Assembly: GCF_963259705.1 (NCBI RefSeq)
Contig: NC_081849.1
Location: 62,592,093 to 62,656,092 of the forward strand
Source of the DNA: Myotis daubentonii
Taxonomy: Eukaryota; Chordata; Mammalia; Chiroptera; Vespertilionidae
DNA: 64,000 nucleotides
Direction: 5' to 3'
The notes beneath the pieces were generated by a model. It made no database searches and had not been told where the DNA came from. It saw only the letters and a list, made by a program, of their open reading frames with translations. Numbering within the stretch: the first letter of the stretch is position 1; every line of letters starts with the position of its first letter. The position numbers were made by a program, and so were the translations under genes. Below are positions 22,416 through 32,065 of this stretch, piece by piece.

Positions 22416-24409
22416 ATGAGCAGTCACAGTGAACTCTTATAAACACCTGGGAAAGCTGAGGATCCAGGGACAGTGGCCACCTGCACACAGGTAGCCTGTG
22501 CTCCCCTCACAGCACCAACACACCCGCCTTCCCTACACCAGGCAGCTGTGGGTGCTGAGGGCTGGTTGTGAGCCTGCAGACCTGGGGACCTGTGGAGGAG
22601 GGTCAGTGCAGCGCTTTCTCCTCGGTGGGCTGCTAAAGAGCCAGGGGACTAGCATTGGGGAGCCCCCAGAGCAGGGCTGGAAAGACAGAATTTCTGGAAA
22701 GAGCTTGACACAGATTTGTACGTATTTGCTGCTCCCTGTGAGTGCTCCTGTGGTCCCTGCCCACCCACATGTCAAGGAGGAGCTGAGGGCAGAATCCTCT
22801 CCATGCTGGAGCCTGGGAGCGAGGGGAGCCCTTCAGTCAGACGGCTTCTCCTCCATGCCTTGTCGGGGCCTAGCAGCCTATTTGCTGGCTGCACCGTCAA
22901 CACCTATGGAAGGCAACGCTCTTCCTTCAACCACTGCAGAATCTGCCACAACCTGGAGACTTAGAACACCCATGGAGGAGCCCCAGTGAGCTGACAAAGA
23001 AAAATAATCCATGTGGGGGGCCCAACAGCCAGAAAGGGAAAACTGACAAGAGCAAACAGAGCCATGCTCAGCAGAGAGAGCTGAAGGAGGAGGAGAAGCC
23101 AATGGGAAGAGAAGTAAGGAGAGCGGCGGAAGAGGATTTGTGTGCAGGACCCAAAAGACTTTCTGGCGCTGAAAGATGATGATTCCTCAGGTAAACAGCT
23201 GAGTAGATTAATTAATAAAAGATGAATCCAAGGACACTTAAAAGTAATATTCCAAAGCAATGGACAAAAAAATACAAACAGCTAGGGACCCTCTGGATAA
23301 AGGTAAGGAAATTGGAAAACTGACCCAGAAAATCTAATGTGTAGGTGAACAAAAGGAGAGACAGGAATAGGGAAAACAGCATCAACATACTTGAACTCAA
23401 CTGCAGTGGGTGAACTCTATTGCAGTGGAGAAAGTGGGATCCAAAAGTTCAACTATGTAAAAAGTGAGGTGAACGTTAGCATGAGGTCAAGCCCAACCAA
23501 GGGAGCCTGTGGGAATCTCCTGGTGATCCGGAGTCATGCAGGGCCCAGGTATGGTTTGGTGCTACCTGCTGGCAGCTCCCTGCTCCAGTCCAATATCAGA
23601 GGAGACCATTCTGGGGGCTGTGGCTGGCTGGGACCTGGAGGGCCAATAGAGGCGATCTTAGGAATCACCCAGTTCCTCGGTGTCCATTGCATCAATCCGA
23701 TCTGGGGAGACCGGGCCAGGAGCAAACTGGACCACTTCCTAAGACAAGGCTGCCTGCAGTCTCTCCACCTGCTGTACTGCCTGTCATCGACACTCCTACT
23801 ATCTCCTCCTTTCCGCCACAGGGAACATCTCCACGGAGGCTACTCCTGTGTGAGGTGGCAGCTGGGCAGATGGGGGTGGGCATAGAAGGCAGCAATGGGA
23901 TTTGCATTTTCATGGACTTGGACTGTAATAAAAGAAGTCTCCCTTTGCTGAAGAAAAACCTGTGGATTGAATCGACTCATCAAGTTCCAAGCAAGATCAC
24001 AGAGGAATGCCTATGATGAAAGTATAGATTTGTAAAATTCCAGAGCTACATGATTAGAATAAAAATTGACAAGCTTCTAGGCAAAAGTAATAGAGTATCA
24101 TATCGGTGTTTGCACCATAGGAAGTTAGAAGATGGTGAAATCACATCCATCAACCTTATACAGAGTGAAAAAGACTGAAATTTACGAAATATATTACTAC
24201 CTAAGATGGCATCTCCTTTCCAGGTAAAATAAAACTATTTGAAAATGGGCAAAATTTAGATGTGTCACCCACATAGCTACTTATGAAAAATTTTAAGAAA
24301 GATCTTTAGCCCAAAACAAATGAAGGAGAAAACTTTAGAGGACAATGATGGGAGAGGAAACAACGGTTAGCCCCAGATGCTGTCAAGTGGACTAAATGTG
24401 GGTTTAAAA
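22416..24409. other. Unassigned tract with several longer open frames
   Basis: I recognise no family or gene. It contains the plus-strand frames 22498-22989 (163 codons) and 23391-23885 (164 codons) and overlapping frames on both strands. The GC-rich part is 22490-22980 and the purine-rich part 22990-23330. No domains, signal peptides or splice-bounded exons stand out. A 51-bp segment at 22538 resembles one at 26151. Parts could be a very old L1 or LTR copy that I cannot place. Confidence 0.4.
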
Positions 24410-24778
24410 AAAAGTCTGACTTTCTCTTGACACAATATGGTGGACTAAATATTCTGAAACCCTCTTACTATAGAACACTTATGAATATTAGCTAAAGTAT
24501 TAAAAACACCCTTTTAAATGTGGTCTAAGCCACAACAGAGTACAGGAAGCTTTCAATGGCTGGAAAAGAGTGGGTTTGCAAACAGAAGTAAGTAGCCACT
24601 GGCTGCTCTCTGACCCTGAAGGCCTAGAGCTTCCTGTTTCCCCACCATGTGCAGTGGAGACAGGAGAGCAGGGCTGTGAAGGGTGGGGAACATGAGCAGA
24701 GCCCCTCTTGAAGCCGTGACCACAGAAGCCTACCAGCCAAGGAAAGGGTGAACTAGAACAATTCCACTGGACAAAGGC

Positions 24779-24841
<63 letters not shown>
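24779..24841. repeat. (GA)n microsatellite
   Basis: About 31 GA units grown from the short GAGAGAG natural to this part of the L1 5' region. Confidence 0.95.
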
Positions 24842-24845
<4 letters not shown>

Positions 24846-25029
24846 TACTGTCTCAGCCTTGATCTGGGTGAAGGAGGAATTAAAAGCTCCTTTGAGAATG
24901 TGTGACTATAGGCAAAACAGTGTGCCGTTTCCAGATCTACTAGTAAATGCATGCTATTGGCATGGCTGAAAAACTGCAACATCGGAACCTCAAATGGATG
25001 TGTAGCTCCAACTGTCTGACGCGGGCGCA

Positions 25030-25068
25030 GGGGGGTGGGGGTGGGGGGTCGGGGGGGGGGCAGGGTGG
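25030..25068. repeat. G-rich tract
   Basis: Runs of 4 to 10 G separated by T, TC or CA. G-quadruplex-compatible on the plus strand. Confidence 0.85.
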
Positions 25069-25311
25069 GAGCGCTTTCAGGAGAAATCCACTCTCAACTC
25101 CTCAAAGAGTTCCAGTAAAAATAAAGTCACAGTGAAAATACAAGGAAATAAGATCGAAGAGCTGAATCAGCAGAAGCAATTAAAAAATGAAGTTAGACCT
25201 CAGAGAATGAAAATATTGGAATTGCTGGAAAATTACCATGGATAATCCCCACAGACATAACAGAAAATGAAAAAAGCAGGTTGCACAATGTTTACCATTT
25301 GATGTTCTAGT

Positions 25312-25523
25312 CAGTGGTTCTCAACCTTCTGGCCCTTTAAATACAGTTCATTATGTTGTGACCCAACCATAAAATTATTTTCGTTGCCACTTCATAACTG
25401 TAATGTTGCTACTGTTATGAATCGTAATGTAAATATCTGATATGCAGGATGGTCTTAGGTGACCCCTGTGAAAGAGTCGTTCGACCGCCAAAGGGGTCGC
25501 GACCCACAGGTTGAGAACCGCTG
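25312..25523 (+). mobile_element. SPIN (Space Invader) hAT MITE
   Basis: Terminal inverted repeats CAGTGGTTCTCAACCTTCT and GGTTGAGAACCGCTG bound 212 bp. The interior matches the SPIN non-autonomous family: ACCATAAAATTATTTTCG, CTTCATAACTGTAATGTTGC, AATATCTGATATGCAGGAT, GGTCTTAGGTGACCCCTG, CAAAGGGGTCGCGACCC. SPIN is known to have entered several tetrapod lineages, bats included, by horizontal transfer. An 8-bp duplication is not evident (GTTCTAGT left, TTAGATAG right). No transposase frame. Confidence 0.93.
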
Positions 25524-25640
25524 TTAGATAGAGCTTCAAAAAAGAGCAAAATTAACCTACATAATAAATGTTTAAAAATATAAGGAATGTTTAAAGAGAT
25601 AAAATAAAAATCGCATATATAGAAGCTATAAGAAAATGCC
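25524..25640 (+). mobile_element. Ancient L1M 5' region, continued
   Basis: The L1M text resumes after the SPIN insertion with ATGTTTAAAGAGATAAAATA and AGAAGCTATAAGAAAATGCC. Confidence 0.5.
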
Positions 25641-25689
25641 AGTTCTTTCACAGAATGTGTTAGTTTTGTTAAAATATTTCAGAATAATT

Positions 25690-26045
25690 TCTAATCATAT
25701 CCAAACCCTTCCCAATAAAAGAAGAAGAGGGGGTCTCTCCCATCAATCTCGTTGTAAGAGGCTACTACTACCTCGATATTGACACCAGACAAGGACACAG
25801 TGAGAAAGGAAAGTTGCAGGCCAATCTCCTCCCTGAACACAGATGCAATAATCCTTAGTAAAATATTAGCAAACCCAGCCCTGCGATGCATGAAAGAATC
25901 ATCCATCCTGCCCAGGTAGAATTTATTAGAAATGCAAGGGTAATTTTACATTACAAAGCCTGTGAACGCTCTTCACCATATTAACAGAATCAAGAAAAGC
26001 AGAATGATCATGCTGATAAGATGAATAAGTATCTGGTAAGCACAG
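25690..26045 (+). mobile_element. L1 ORF2 relic (reverse transcriptase region)
   Basis: Sense text of the ORF2 segment upstream of and into the RT domain: ATTGACACCAGACAAGGACA, CAGGCCAATCTCCTCCCTGA, ACACAGATGCAATAATCCTT, AAATATTAGCAAACCCAGCC, TAGAAATGCAAGGGTAATTT, CACCATATTAACAGAATC. Many substitutions and frame breaks. Possibly the same element as 24410-25640 after an internal deletion. Confidence 0.75.
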
Positions 26046-26984
26046 TGCTTCTCTCATAGCACTTGTCTGTACAGTTGTTTGTTAAATAAAAAAAAAAATT
26101 TAAGTCAGAAAAAGCTGAGTATCCTGGGACTGTGGCTACCTCCCCTCACGCCAGGCAGTCGTGGGTGTGGGGTGCTGGGCATGTGAGCCTGCAGACTCAG
26201 GGAATTTACATACAAACAGAAAATGGAAAACAGCCTAAAATCGGTTCATTTTGCTTCACCTTATTTGAATCTATTTATAAATATGTACATTTTTTAAAAA
26301 AATGTACACAGTTGAAGATACCAGTTTTAAATTATTTATCCACTGCCCTGCTCTAATGTCATCTCTCGAAGGCAGTGTTCTCTCCTGAATTTTCATTAAT
26401 TTAAACATATGTGCAAGGCTTAGAAATTAGATTAAAAAATCGCATTACACTCAAAATATGAAGTTGGCATTTTTGCATTCTGCACCAGCCTCTTCTGCAT
26501 TCAGCCTGTCAGAGCTGGTCTATCCTGCCAGTCCTCCATACAGGCAAACCATTGATTTCCTCAACTGTCAGTGTGCATATCGCTTTCAGGATAGATCTAT
26601 TAGATAGAGGCTGACATCTCCCAGGCTTTGTCATCATTAGATGATGATTAATGTTAAAATCTTCCATTTGTCTTAAACACTGCCTTTTCTAATCCAATAA
26701 TTGACCAAAGATAGAGGATGTTGTGTTTAGTGGGCAGTGCAGTCTGTTTCCCAGGTGGCTCTGAGATGCAGGGGCTGAAGCTGCCCCAACCACTCCTCGC
26801 CTGCAGCTTCTGCCTCGGCACGGGGGACCCCAAGACCCCGGCCCTCTGCGATGGTTCTCCGTGAATCTTAGAGCTCAGGATGAATGAATGCCTTCCAAAC
26901 TTGGGTCTGCAACAATAAATTAAGCTTCTAGGAATCAGTCGTTGAGACTTTCTTACTCCATATAAATACATGTATTAAAGTATA
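26046..26984. other. Unassigned DNA
   Basis: Nothing recognised. 26151-26203 resembles 22538-22588. The minus-strand frame 26654-26971 has no known domain. Confidence 0.4.
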
Positions 26985-27170
26985 TGGGCATATCTCATTT
27001 TATTGCACTTTATTGTGCTTCACAGGTGTTTTTGTTTGTTTGTTTGTTTTCTTTACAAACTGAAGCAAGACTGTCCACCAGCAAAAAAAAGAGTATGACT
27101 TTATTGTGATACCTGTTCCATTACAGTGGTCTGGAACTGAACCCGGAATATCTCCTAGGTACATCTGTCC
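26985..27170. mobile_element. Tigger1-type MITE with TA flanks
   Basis: The left end TGGGCATATCTCATTTTATT and the right end GAATATCTCCTAGGTACATC are terminal-repeat text of Tigger1. The interior jumps to the CACCAGCAAAAAAAAGAGTA segment found at the end of the Tigger1 transposase gene, so this is an internal-deletion derivative. TA lies on both sides (26983-26984 and 27171-27172), as expected for Tc1/mariner/pogo elements. Confidence 0.75.
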
Positions 27171-27259
27171 TAAATAGTGTATTAATAAAGTGTATTTAGT
27201 GCAATGCATTGATACAGTGTATTAAAGCTTATATATTAGGTTCTCACTGTGGCACTGCT

Positions 27260-27450
27260 CAGGGGAAAAAAGCCCTTCATAATCTGCCTTCTACTCAGTG
27301 CTGTAGCCCCCACTCTTTCCTTTTGTGGGTCTTTGCACTTTGTTTGCCTGGAATTCTCACTGTAAAACTCCAGTCACCTTAGCATCCCCACACTCGAGTC
27401 TCTGCCCCCTCAGCTCAGTGAGGTTGCTGTCCCTGTCCGTGCTCTAATTC
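27260..27450 (+). mobile_element. Possible L2 fragment
   Basis: GGTCTTTGCACTTTGTTTGC followed by CTGGAATTCTCACTG is reminiscent of the L2 3' region. Weak. Confidence 0.35.
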
Positions 27451-27639
27451 CCTACCCTGTGTTCTTGGAAGTCCATCCACACATGAAGCTAAGGTGATTG
27501 GGGCCTCAGTTCATGCACTTCTCTTCTTAGGAATCAGTTTTGCCCTGCCCTCCACCCAGTGTCTGAAAGTCATTGTTTCATATATTTTTTCCAGTTATGT
27601 AGTTGTTTACTATAAGAAGACTAATTCAGTGCCAAGTGC

Positions 27640-27803
27640 CCTGGTTGTCCCCTCTCAGTTAGAATAAATTCCAAACTCCCTGCTCTGTTTCTAAAGCCCT
27701 GTATGACCTGGTCTCTGCCTACCTCTCTGACCTCATCAAGTACCACTCCCCTCTCTATCCACCTCCTGTATACTCACTCCACACTGGCCTCCTTTTACTC
27801 TTT
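27640..27803 (+). mobile_element. L2 LINE relic, part 1
   Basis: Sense L2 text: AGAATAAATTCCAAACTCCC, AAAGCCCTGTATGACCTGG, TCTCTGCCTACCTCTCTGAC, CCTCATCAAGTACCACTCCC, CACACTGGCCTCC. It is broken here by a VES SINE and resumes at 28045. Confidence 0.75.
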
Positions 27804-28044
27804 TTAAAAATATATATTTTTATTGATTTCAGAGAGGAAGGGAGAGGAAGAGAGAAATAGAAACATCAATGATGAGAGGATCATTGATTGGCTACCTCCC
27901 GCACACACACCCAACCCCCCCAATTGGGAATTGAGCCTGCAACCTGGGCCTGTGCCCTTGACCGGAATTAAACCTGAAATACTTCAGTCTGCAGGCTGAT
28001 GCTCAGCCCACTGAGCACATCGGCTAGGACTCCTTTCACTCTTT
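27789..28044 (-). mobile_element. VES SINE, minus strand, with 15-bp target duplication
   Basis: Body 27804-28029. Flanks CTCCTTTTACTCTTT (27789-27803) and CTCCTTTCACTCTTT (28030-28044) differ at one base and both are L2 sequence. Minus-strand order is normal: head near 28029, then GTTTAATTCCGGTCAAGGG, and AATCAATAAAAATATATA near 27804. Confidence 0.93.
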
Positions 28045-28212
28045 AGATGACCAGCTTTTTTATTTTTATTTTTTTTAAACCTCAGGTCCTTTGCACTGCT
28101 GTCTCTTCTGGCTGGGATGCTCTACCCTCTGAGTTTCACATGATAGTTTTTCCTTATGTTCAAGACCATCCCATTTAAAGAATGTACCAGTCTCTGTCAG
28201 AGCAGCCTGTTT
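28045..28212 (+). mobile_element. L2 LINE relic, part 2
   Basis: CTCAGGTCCTTTGCACTGCT, CTGGGATGCTCTACCC and AGTCTCTGTCAGAGCAGCC continue the L2. Interrupted after CAGCCTGTTT (28203-28212) by the L1-tail and LTR block. Confidence 0.65.
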
Positions 28213-28626
28213 GTGTTATGCCCAGATTTCAAGATCCCCAGTAGGCCAACAGGGAGCCAGCCGAGTCCGATGCAAAAGCAGAGAGTCTTTATTCGAACTA
28301 GTTCGGCTCCCCGACCACACTCACCGATGCAATGGCAAGCCAAGTGGCAGAGAGAGAGCTAGCCCGGTGGGAAGAGGAGTTTTATAGGGGGGTGGAGTAA
28401 GGGGAGGAGAGGTGACTGTGGGCCCTGCCGATTGGCCAGGTGCAAGTCAGGTCTTGTTACACAGGATGTGGTCATATCTATGGCGCGCACCTCCCTTGAT
28501 TGTCATTGGTTAGTTTAAAGAAATCCTGGGCGTGGCCAGCAGAGGCTCGGGCTTCTGGGAAGAAGCCTTGCCGAGCACATGGCTGCTAGGGTAAGATGGT
28601 GGGCGTAGCCCTCGCCCTTTCATTTG
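28210..28626 (-). mobile_element. Solo LTR of an endogenous retrovirus
   Basis: The LTR is 28214-28622 (409 bp), bounded by TG and CA, with a 4-bp duplication TTTG on each side (28210-28213 and 28623-28626). On the minus strand it has CCAAT-type motifs (near 28431 and 28505), a TATAAAA box (28380-28386) and an AATAAA signal (28288-28293) about 90 bp further on, the normal U3-R-U5 order. It keeps many CpGs, so it is fairly young. A 4-bp duplication fits class I (gamma-like) retroviruses. No internal viral genes remain, so it arose by LTR-LTR recombination. I cannot name the family. Confidence 0.88.
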
Positions 28627-28722
28627 TTGTTGTTGTTTTTTGTAATATATTTTTATTGTTGATAGTATTACAGATATCTCCCACCCTTCCCCCTTCTTTA
28701 CCCACCTCCTCTCAGCCTGTTT
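28627..28722 (-). mobile_element. Short L1-type 3' tail insertion
   Basis: On the minus strand this is the end of an L1-like element: ATCTGTAATACTATCAACAA followed by TAAAAATATATTAC and a CAA-rich tail. CAGCCTGTTT occurs at 28203-28212 and 28713-28722 as target duplication. The LTR lies inside this element's tail, so the order of events was L2, then L1 tail, then retrovirus. Confidence 0.75.
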
Positions 28723-28925
28723 TAATAATTTGCAGAATGCATATCCCATTCCGACATTTTTGTTTGTAGTTTTCATTTCTTTCTTTCTTGGGCTTATTTT
28801 CTGTCTTCCTTCATCAGAGCAGAGCACCCAAGAGGACAGGCACCTTTTCTGTCTTATATCTTCGATGCTGGGACTGTGCCTAGTACATGGGAAGCACTTG
28901 ATAAATTCTTCTTAGGTGGATGGAT
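28723..28925 (+). mobile_element. L2 LINE relic, part 3 with 3' end
   Basis: GAGGACAGGCACCTTTTCTG, TGCTGGGACTGTGCCTAGTA, CATGGGAAGCACTTGATAAA give the L2 3' terminus. Together with parts 1 and 2 this is one L2 carrying three later insertions. Confidence 0.7.
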
Positions 28926-29044
28926 ACGTGAATAAAACTCATTTTTCTTCTTTATTGCTTTATACTTTCCTCCTAAATTACCACAAATTTCCAATGAAAT
29001 TTAATATAGCATAGGGATGGTGATGAGGAAGATGATAATGATAA

Positions 29045-29205
29045 TGATTAATACTCATTGAGCTATTATTACTATGTGCTGGACACTGGACTCAGAGCTT
29101 TATGTTCATTATCTCACGTGATCCTTATTACAACCCTGAGGTAGCTGCTCTTGTTACCAGCATGTAGGTGAGGAAACAGGCACGGAGAAGCTCAGTGCCT
29201 TTCTG
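29045..29205 (-). mobile_element. MIR SINE
   Basis: TGTGCTGGACACTGGACTCA, TCATTATCTCACGTGATCCT, TATTACAACCCTGAGGTAGC, GTGAGGAAACAGGCACGGAG: reverse MIR order, well preserved. Confidence 0.8.
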
Positions 29206-29964
29206 AATGTCTGTCTCACATCTAATCCCCGTCCCCAGGCCCCAGAGTTTACCACCCCACCAGGCTTCCTGGAGATGCTGTCATCCAGGGTCTGGTGTTT
29301 ATCTCCCAGTGACTGGAGCTGGGTGTGCTGCCTTTGAGAGGTGCCCAGGCCATGCTGGTCTCTAGCATCGAAACATCATGCACCACATCTGTCGTCCATT
29401 ACTCTTCCATGCCCTCAAAGAGCCCGTATTTGCTATTGTATCTAATCCTCGTGTTTCCGCTGTGGCATAAACATGCTTAACCAGCTGTTGGTAACGCTTT
29501 GTAATGCTTGTGACAACCCTACTGAGAACTTGGCCTTAATGGAGCAGATGGTGCGAAATCAAGCAGGCAGGAGGAAATGTGGTGAAAGGGCCTGGGGAGG
29601 GAGGCGCTAGTCAATGCCACCTCTTTTGTTTTTTCCTGAGGATTTGAATGTAAGACAGGTCAGATCCAAGTCCCCATACTCCTGTCCCAATGGCAATGCA
29701 AGATCTGGGATATAGGGTCAAATGAAAGAAGTTTGGAGAGTGGGAGAATAGTTAGAAATATTTTACCAAAGTGACTGACAAAAATCACCAGAATGAATAT
29801 GTTTCTCGAAAAAGCAAATGGAGAAAAACAGAAGACATTGAAGAGATTTAAGGGATACAGAGAAAGAATGATAATTTTCCCAGAGAGAGTAAATAACATA
29901 TCCAATGTTAATAATAACAACTTCAGTAGCTAAGTGAGAGACGCAGTTTTGAATAATGTAAAGA
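29206..29964. other. Unassigned DNA
   Basis: No repeat or gene recognised. Purine-rich from 29640 to 29960. Confidence 0.45.
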
Positions 29965-30055
29965 GAAAAGGTTCAAAGTCAAACAGACGGGAGTTCAAAC
30001 ACTAGACCCACAGCTCACAATCTGTGAGACCCAGAACAAGGTCCTCACTGCCCAG
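29965..30055 (+). mobile_element. MIR fragment
   Basis: AAAGTCAAACAGACGGGAGT followed by TCAAACACTAGACCCACAGC and ATCTGTGAGACCC matches the 5' half of MIR. Confidence 0.6.
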
Positions 30056-30954
30056 GAGTTGGAATTACCCTTTGGATAACAAATCCTGCTGTAAGGTGCG
30101 AGGAAGGCTTGGGGTAGAGGATGGTTACCTGGGAGGCGACAGTTACTGAAAAGCCAGTGAGAAGGTGCTCCCACACACCCCAAATGCAGGTAGGTGGAGG
30201 CAAACCTCCATCATTCACAGACCCCACAGGGTACCAGGGGGACTGTAGGGGTTTCAGGAGGAGAGAGAGAGACCGAAGCATCAGATCCCGGAAGAAGCAA
30301 CGGTATTGGCTAGAAAGCACAGCAAGCCATGGGCGAGAGGAGGGCGGGCCGTTGGCAGAGTTCTGCAGGGCTTGGGGGCAGCGAAGCCCTCTCCTCCGCC
30401 TTGTCTGGCAGAATATGCAGAGTGTGAGGGACCCTCACCGCCAAAGGCTATGTGGGGTCCATGCTGCGAGCAGCATCCCACAATTCTCAGCTACACTCAT
30501 GTCAAAGATTGGGGTGTTTAGGAGATTAGGGATAAAGGTTCTAATTTCCTTTGAGACCACGGCTCATGTCCTCCAGCCACAACATGATCCAGGCTGAAAA
30601 TGGCTCAGGTCCCATGAATGTTGTATGAGGTGCAAGAGCCGTCCATGTCGTCCTTGAGCAAGATTTATGAGGTCCTGCAACATTGGCTAGCGCCCAGTCC
30701 CGCTGTCCGGCAGTTTTGAGCTGGCTCACTCCCGACAGAAGAAAAATTAGGACTTTAAAAAACTTACCTGATCTGAGCACCTGCTTGTGTCTGCTTGTTT
30801 GTGGAAAAACCTGGGTAGTCTTGAAGACAGATTAGTTCTAAAAATTTGCACATAGGATGTTAATTACACCGGAAAGCAGGATATGTTGGGCAACACACAT
30901 CCCTGGCTCATTTGCTGTAAGCTCCATAAAAAAGGGCTTCATTTGTAATTAGGG
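30056..30954. other. Unassigned DNA
   Basis: A GC-richer interval with several CpGs, holding a 158-codon plus-strand frame (30121-30597) and overlapping frames on both strands. No known domain. An old LTR is conceivable but I cannot match one. Confidence 0.4.
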
Positions 30955-31360
30955 TATTTGGGGAAAGCCTTCCTGAAGGGGACATACACCTGGAGGAGGA
31001 GGAGGAGAAATGATGAGAATTCCTGGTGTATTCAAGGCACAGCAAGGTGGGCAGTGAACCGGGGCCGAGATAGAGGGCTATACGAGCCATGGGGTGGGCA
31101 TAGTGCAGGGCCCTGTAGGCTCTCACTTGAAGTGGAGGCAGCTCCATTTGAGAGTTTTGAGCAGAGGAACGACATCATCTGAAGGACGTTTGGAATGGAT
31201 CTTCTCGCTCCTGTGGAAGTGGGAGTTGTTAACTAGACTGTGGGGAGTAAGGAACCAGGTGGAAAACTGCAGCTTCACGAGGAGAGGTGAGGGCTGCCCG
31301 GACCAAGTGGGAGCGAAGAGCCGGCGAGGACGGTCAGATTCAGGACCTGTTCTAATATGT
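30955..31360 (-). mobile_element. L2 LINE relic, antisense, part 1
   Basis: Reverse L2 text: TTCAAGGCACAGCAAGGTGG, GCAGGGCCCTGTAGGC, TTTTGAGCAGAGGAACGACA, TAGACTGTGGGGAGTAAGGA, ACGGTCAGATTCAGG. Interrupted at 31361 by a 178-bp segment that also exists at 32967. Confidence 0.65.
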
Positions 31361-31538
31361 ACAACCAGTTTCTAATTTTGCATGGACTGAGTAGGAGAAG
31401 TGCCGTGGAAATGAATAATTTTACTACCAGTATTACTAATATTTAGCTCACATGCAGTCCTTCCATCTTCTAAGCACTTTGCCAACATTAACAAATGTAT
31501 TCACTAACACTCAAGGGAAGCATTTTTGTAATGGGAAT
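31361..31538 (+). repeat. 178-bp duplicated segment, copy 1
   Basis: Nearly identical to 32967-33145: I count about 13 substitutions and one indel, about 92% identity. It sits inside an antisense L2 whose text resumes directly afterwards, so this copy looks like the inserted one. The middle is weakly MIR-like. No terminal repeats or A-tail are visible. Confidence 0.8.
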
Positions 31539-31681
31539 TACAAAGGCAGAGGCAGTGGGACTTGTTGATATAATTATTAGATGTGGAGATTAGAAAGAGA
31601 GGGTTCAGGGATGACTCCATTGTTTTTGGCCTAAATAACTGCCATTGACTGAGATGGGAAAGACCGTGATTAGAGAGTTTT
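31539..31681 (-). mobile_element. L2 LINE relic, antisense, part 2
   Basis: CAAAGGCAGAGGCAGTGGGA, CTTGTTGATATAATTATTAG, AGGGATGACTCCATTGTTTT, TGACTGAGATGGGAAAGACC continue the L2 order. Confidence 0.7.
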
Positions 31682-32065
31682 CTGGGTTGAATTGTGTCCC
31701 ACCCACCCCTTTCCATACATTGAGGTCCTAACTCCTAGGACCTTAGAATGTGACCTTATTTGGAAAGAGATTGTTGCAGATGTGAGTTAAGATGAGTTCA
31801 TCCTGGAATAAGGTGATCCCTAATCTGATATGACCAGTGTCCTTTGTTAAAGGGGGAAATGTGAACACAGACATGCACAGGCAGAACGTTAAGTGGAGAT
31901 GAAGGCAGAGATTGACAATCCAAGGAATGGCAAAGACTGGCACGACCACCGCCAGCTGAGAGGCCTGGGACACTCACAGCCTCAGAAGGAGCCAACCTGA
32001 TGATGAGTTCAGATTTCGAGCTTCTGTTGGTTGGGCCACCAAGTTTGTGGGACATTGTCCCCATG
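31682..32065 (+). mobile_element. MLT1-type MaLR LTR
   Basis: GGTTGAATTGTGTCCCACCC, AGAATGTGACCTTATTTGGA, GATGAGTTCATCCTGGAATA, CAATCCAAGGAATGGCAAAG, CAGCCTCAGAAGGAGCCAAC and CCAAGTTTGTGG follow the MLT1 order. MLT1 elements are ancient non-autonomous ERVL-related retrotransposons. Solo LTR, no internal region. Confidence 0.75.

Larger units (their letters stand above)
24410..25311 (+). mobile_element. Ancient L1M 5' region
   Basis: Text matches the 5' UTR and start region of old L1M/HAL1 elements: ATATGGTGGACTAAATATTC, TAAAAACACCCTTTTAAATG, GTCTAAGCCACAACAGAG, GCTGGAAAAGAGTGGG, CTGGCTGCTCTCTGACCC, GAACTAGAACAATTCCACTG, GACAAAGGCAGGAGAGAG. A (GA)n array has expanded at the end of that last motif. 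A SPIN element interrupts the copy at 25312. Confidence 0.7.

Noticed and set aside
30121..30597. 158-codon plus-strand frame
   Set aside because: Overlapped by frames of similar length on both strands, no domain, no promoter or splice context.
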